Source: Loxodes magnus
Taxonomy: Eukaryota > Ciliophora > Karyorelictea > Loxodida > Loxodidae
Direction of reading: 5' to 3'
Length of the DNA stretch: 64,000 nt
Assembly: GCA_946699065.1 (NCBI GenBank)
Contig: CAMPDV010000058.1
Coordinates: 434,001-498,000 of the forward strand
This document shows positions 61,890-64,000 of the stretch, piece after piece. The notes under the pieces were generated by a model. That model did not search any database. It was given only the letters and a program-made list of their open reading frames with translations, and was not told the origin of the DNA. The position numbers and the translations under genes were made by a program. Positions within the stretch are counted from its first letter, which is position 1. Each line of letters begins with the position of its first letter.

Positions 61890-62741
61890 ATGGAAAAAAA
61901 CCCGGGAATCTAAACCTTAAATTCTAACCTTAAAGATCAATCTTAAGTCTCAGTTAACTAACAAGAACCAAGAATTCAAAAAAGATAAATCTACTCCTGT
62001 TAAGGATTGGGAAATACGGAATGTCCTAGCAAACTGAAAAAACTCGAGAAACCCCACGAGCAAGACATTATTTAGCTTTATTCATTAATTGAGAAAATGA
62101 ATACCGAAATATAGATCCTGAAGGCGGAAAATTTGAATCTTCGCCTTCTTTTGTAAGATAGAAAAAAGGAAGATCAAGACTTGGTAAGTAAAGTTTAGTT
62201 TTAAATTGAATCTTTAACTTCCTAATTTGAACTATTAGAAAAAAACCTAGAAGCAAATCAATAGAAAATTAAAGAAGAAAATCGATTACCAATCAAAAAA
62301 AACTAACCTCAAACAGATAAGATGGAAATTGAAAAAATGTAAACAGAATCAAAATTTTAATTCAAGCCTTTAATAAAACGCTGCTATTGTTGTCAAAAGG
62401 TTGGACATTTTTGGAGGTAATGTCCGAAGTGAAGAAGAGTGCTTGAGCAGAACTGTAAAGAATTTGGAACATCGAGGAGGCTATATTGTAACTACTCTGG
62501 AGGTATTTACAGAAAGAAGCTGATATTAAGTGATTCAAGTGTGACACTAATCAAAAAGGATCTTGGTAATTAATAGTAACAGAATTAATAGCTTTAAAAG
62601 GACAACAATAACCTTAGAATTTGTTTAAAGAAGCTGGAAAAAAATTACAAGAAGATGGAAGAACAATTCTATGAGCTTATTGAAGAGAAAGAAGAATTAT
62701 CTCAGTTTGAAATTGATTCAGATGAAGACATGTACAGTTGA
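61890..62741 (+). CDS. Zinc-knuckle family member e, with C-terminal coiled coil
   Basis: ATG at 61890, 283 codons, TGA at 62739-62741. Different N-terminus (MEKNPGIQTLNSNLKDQ), coiled coil (LIEKMNTEIQILKAENLNL), KMEIEKMQ, then knuckle CYCCQKVGHFWRQC (C-x2-C-x4-H-x4-C). Next is CPK-TGA-R, where copy a has CDQ-TGG-R: a direct TGA/TGG Trp alignment (62430). GGIYRKKL follows, then an extra coiled coil and acidic end (MEEQFYELIEEKEEL; FEIDSDEDMYS) not present in other copies. A strong hairpin lies 30 nt after the stop. Confidence 0.8.
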
Positions 62742-62770
62742 GTATTGAATATAAAAACTTTTATTGTCTT

Positions 62771-62804
62771 TAATTTGAGGAAACATTTCCTCTAATTAAA
62801 GATG
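62771..62804 (+). terminator. Stem-loop downstream of zinc-knuckle copy e
   Basis: CTTTAATT..GAGGAAA pairs with TTTCCTC..AATTAAAG around a small ACA-like loop, about 15 bp, 30 nt past the stop codon. Its position suggests a 3'-end or stability element; other copies have shorter hairpins near their stops. Confidence 0.5.
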
Positions 62805-63084
62805 ATCCTAACCCTTATAGTTAAAATTAATTAATTAAACATAAAAAAGTTAAATACTTGTTAATAAATAAAAATATAAAGTTATTTGATATAAATAATT
62901 TAATCTAATAAACATCACTAGAGCCTTGTAGATAACTTTTATAAAGCAGGATAATTGTTAAAAAAAAAAGTAAAATTATAAAAATAAATTTTTAATTTTA
63001 AATAGTTTAAATAAAATAAAGCTACAGTAGATAGACACTGAAATTATAATTAAAAATAGAATATAAGGAATTAAATTATAAAAA

Positions 63085-63620
63085 ATAGTACCTAAAAAAT
63101 AGCAGAAATTCTTCAACAAAACCTAAAAATTTTAGCAGGATATATCCATCGATTTCTACCTTCTTAAGACTGAGAAGCAAAGTTTAGCAAAGACTATTAG
63201 TAAGCTTTATTAACGGACTTAAGATCTGATTAAGACTATTGAATTTTTTAAATCTGAAAATTCTAGTTTAAGATAGGAATTAGCTTTAAACCTGTTCTTG
63301 CAGCAAATTTAATGAAGAATCTTATAGGAAGAATAGATAATAAAGGATATTTAGAATTCTAGATGCTGTAAGCTAGAAAAATCTAATAAATAAACAATCA
63401 GATGGAAATAGAATAATAATTCCAACATAAGAGATTCCTTACTGAAGAACATTAATATGCTGATACTGCAAGCAGCCAGGGCATAAATTATAGAATCGCT
63501 TCTAATTTCAATAAAATAAAAAAAAATAATAGAAAAATGGAGATAAGATATATTTAAAATTTACAGCAAAGAGAAGGTTTGCTTTATACAAAAAATACTT
63601 CAATAAACAAAAAAGTTAAA
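63085..63620 (+). pseudogene. Zinc-knuckle family member f, decayed
   Basis: It begins with ATA where b and g have ATG, but the following VPKKQQKFF aligns with ASKKQQNF and EPKKQQTS. A coiled coil follows in that frame (LLKTEKQSLAKTISKLY). MEIE appears in a second frame and the knuckle C-W-YCKQPGHKLQNR in a third. In the knuckle the final Cys has become Arg (CGC) and a TGA stands where a residue separates the first cysteines. GDKIYLKF is a remnant of the G-x-IY motif. Lost start, two frame changes and a lost zinc ligand together indicate a pseudogene. Confidence 0.65.
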
Positions 63621-63830
63621 ATAAGGGAATCTATTAAGTGTTAAATATAATACTTTTTTTAATATGATTGGTTTAATTTCAATCAAGTATAAATATAATG
63701 ATTAAGGGATATTCATTTTAAAAAGAAACCTTCTATATCACAAAAAATAGTTAGAAACAATAAAAAATTGTAAAAATTATAAATTTTATTTCAAATATCC
63801 CTTAATATTTAGTTATTAAAATTTACCAAT

Positions 63831-64000
63831 ATGGTAGATTGAAGAGTTAAAGCCGGATTCTATGAGAGAATGACATGATTTGAGAATGATATTTAAGCAA
63901 TAAGAGAGCAAGATGAGAAAAATTGAGTTTTATTGTGGTTAAGACTCCAATAAATTGAAGAAAATATTCAAAAGACTTCAAAAGGACTCCCATTGAAATA
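63831..64000 (+). CDS. Start of a gene truncated by the right edge
   Basis: From the ATG at 63831 to the window end the frame is highly protein-like: MVDWRVKAGFYERMTWFEND, then IREQDEKNWVLLWLRLQQIE and KTSKGLPLK. Three of its four Trp codons are TGA and one is TGG; Asp+Glu is near 20%. It follows the decayed copy f and may be another family member or an unrelated gene; too short to tell. Confidence 0.55.

Noticed and set aside
42524-63620. Zinc-knuckle genes as part of complete LTR retrotransposons
   Set aside because: I found no reverse transcriptase, protease, RNase H or integrase motifs and no direct terminal repeats around any copy.

Overview
This is nuclear DNA of a ciliate that reads TAA and TAG as glutamine and uses TGA both as tryptophan inside genes and as the only terminator. 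I infer this from the sequence: a poly(A)-binding protein gene, a DYRK-type kinase gene, a Myb gene, RING genes and a zinc-knuckle family stay open only if TAA/TAG are Gln. Several also carry in-frame TGA where homologues or paralogues have Trp, yet every gene still ends at a TGA. That matches the karyorelict nuclear code (NCBI table 27; Loxodes and Parduczia type). Very short GT-AG introns (about 16-25 nt), about 78-80% A+T and close gene packing agree with this. A standard-code gene finder would see almost nothing here, so the gene models below are hand-read. Exon joins and starts are the least certain parts.

Left part (1-13 kb): a 3'-truncated PABP gene (minus strand), tRNA-Ala(AGC) and tRNA-Phe(GAA), a multipass membrane protein (4568-5800), a secreted or membrane protein (8351-8955), and a RING-coiled coil-ubiquitin-like protein whose 3' end runs into a degenerate ~30-bp tandem array (10480-11065). 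Middle (13-35 kb): tRNA-Glu(TTC), one copy of a structured repeat (A1), a Myb protein divergently paired with a membrane protein across a TTACGTAA cluster, a coiled-coil gene, two plus-strand genes of which the second is HORMA-like, the kinase, a convergent pair of membrane-protein genes whose stop codons lie 11 nt apart, a second RING gene, a small secreted protein, and a second tRNA-Glu.

The 35-38.8 kb stretch is an A+T desert. From 38.8 kb rightwards ordinary genes (RWD-like, ZIP transporter, Kelch-like and several unrecognised) alternate with seven copies of a lineage-specific family. Its members have a coiled-coil N-terminus, an acidic MxIE motif, a CCHC zinc knuckle and a downstream G-x-IY-K-K motif. 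They occur as one single copy (42.5 kb) and two clusters (48.8-52.9 kb and 60.5-63.6 kb), some intact and some decaying. Two families of structured dispersed repeats (A and B) are interspersed. No reverse transcriptase, integrase or transposase was recognised, so the family looks Gag-like but stands alone. A third tRNA-Glu sits inside the right-hand cluster, and a further gene starts at the right edge.
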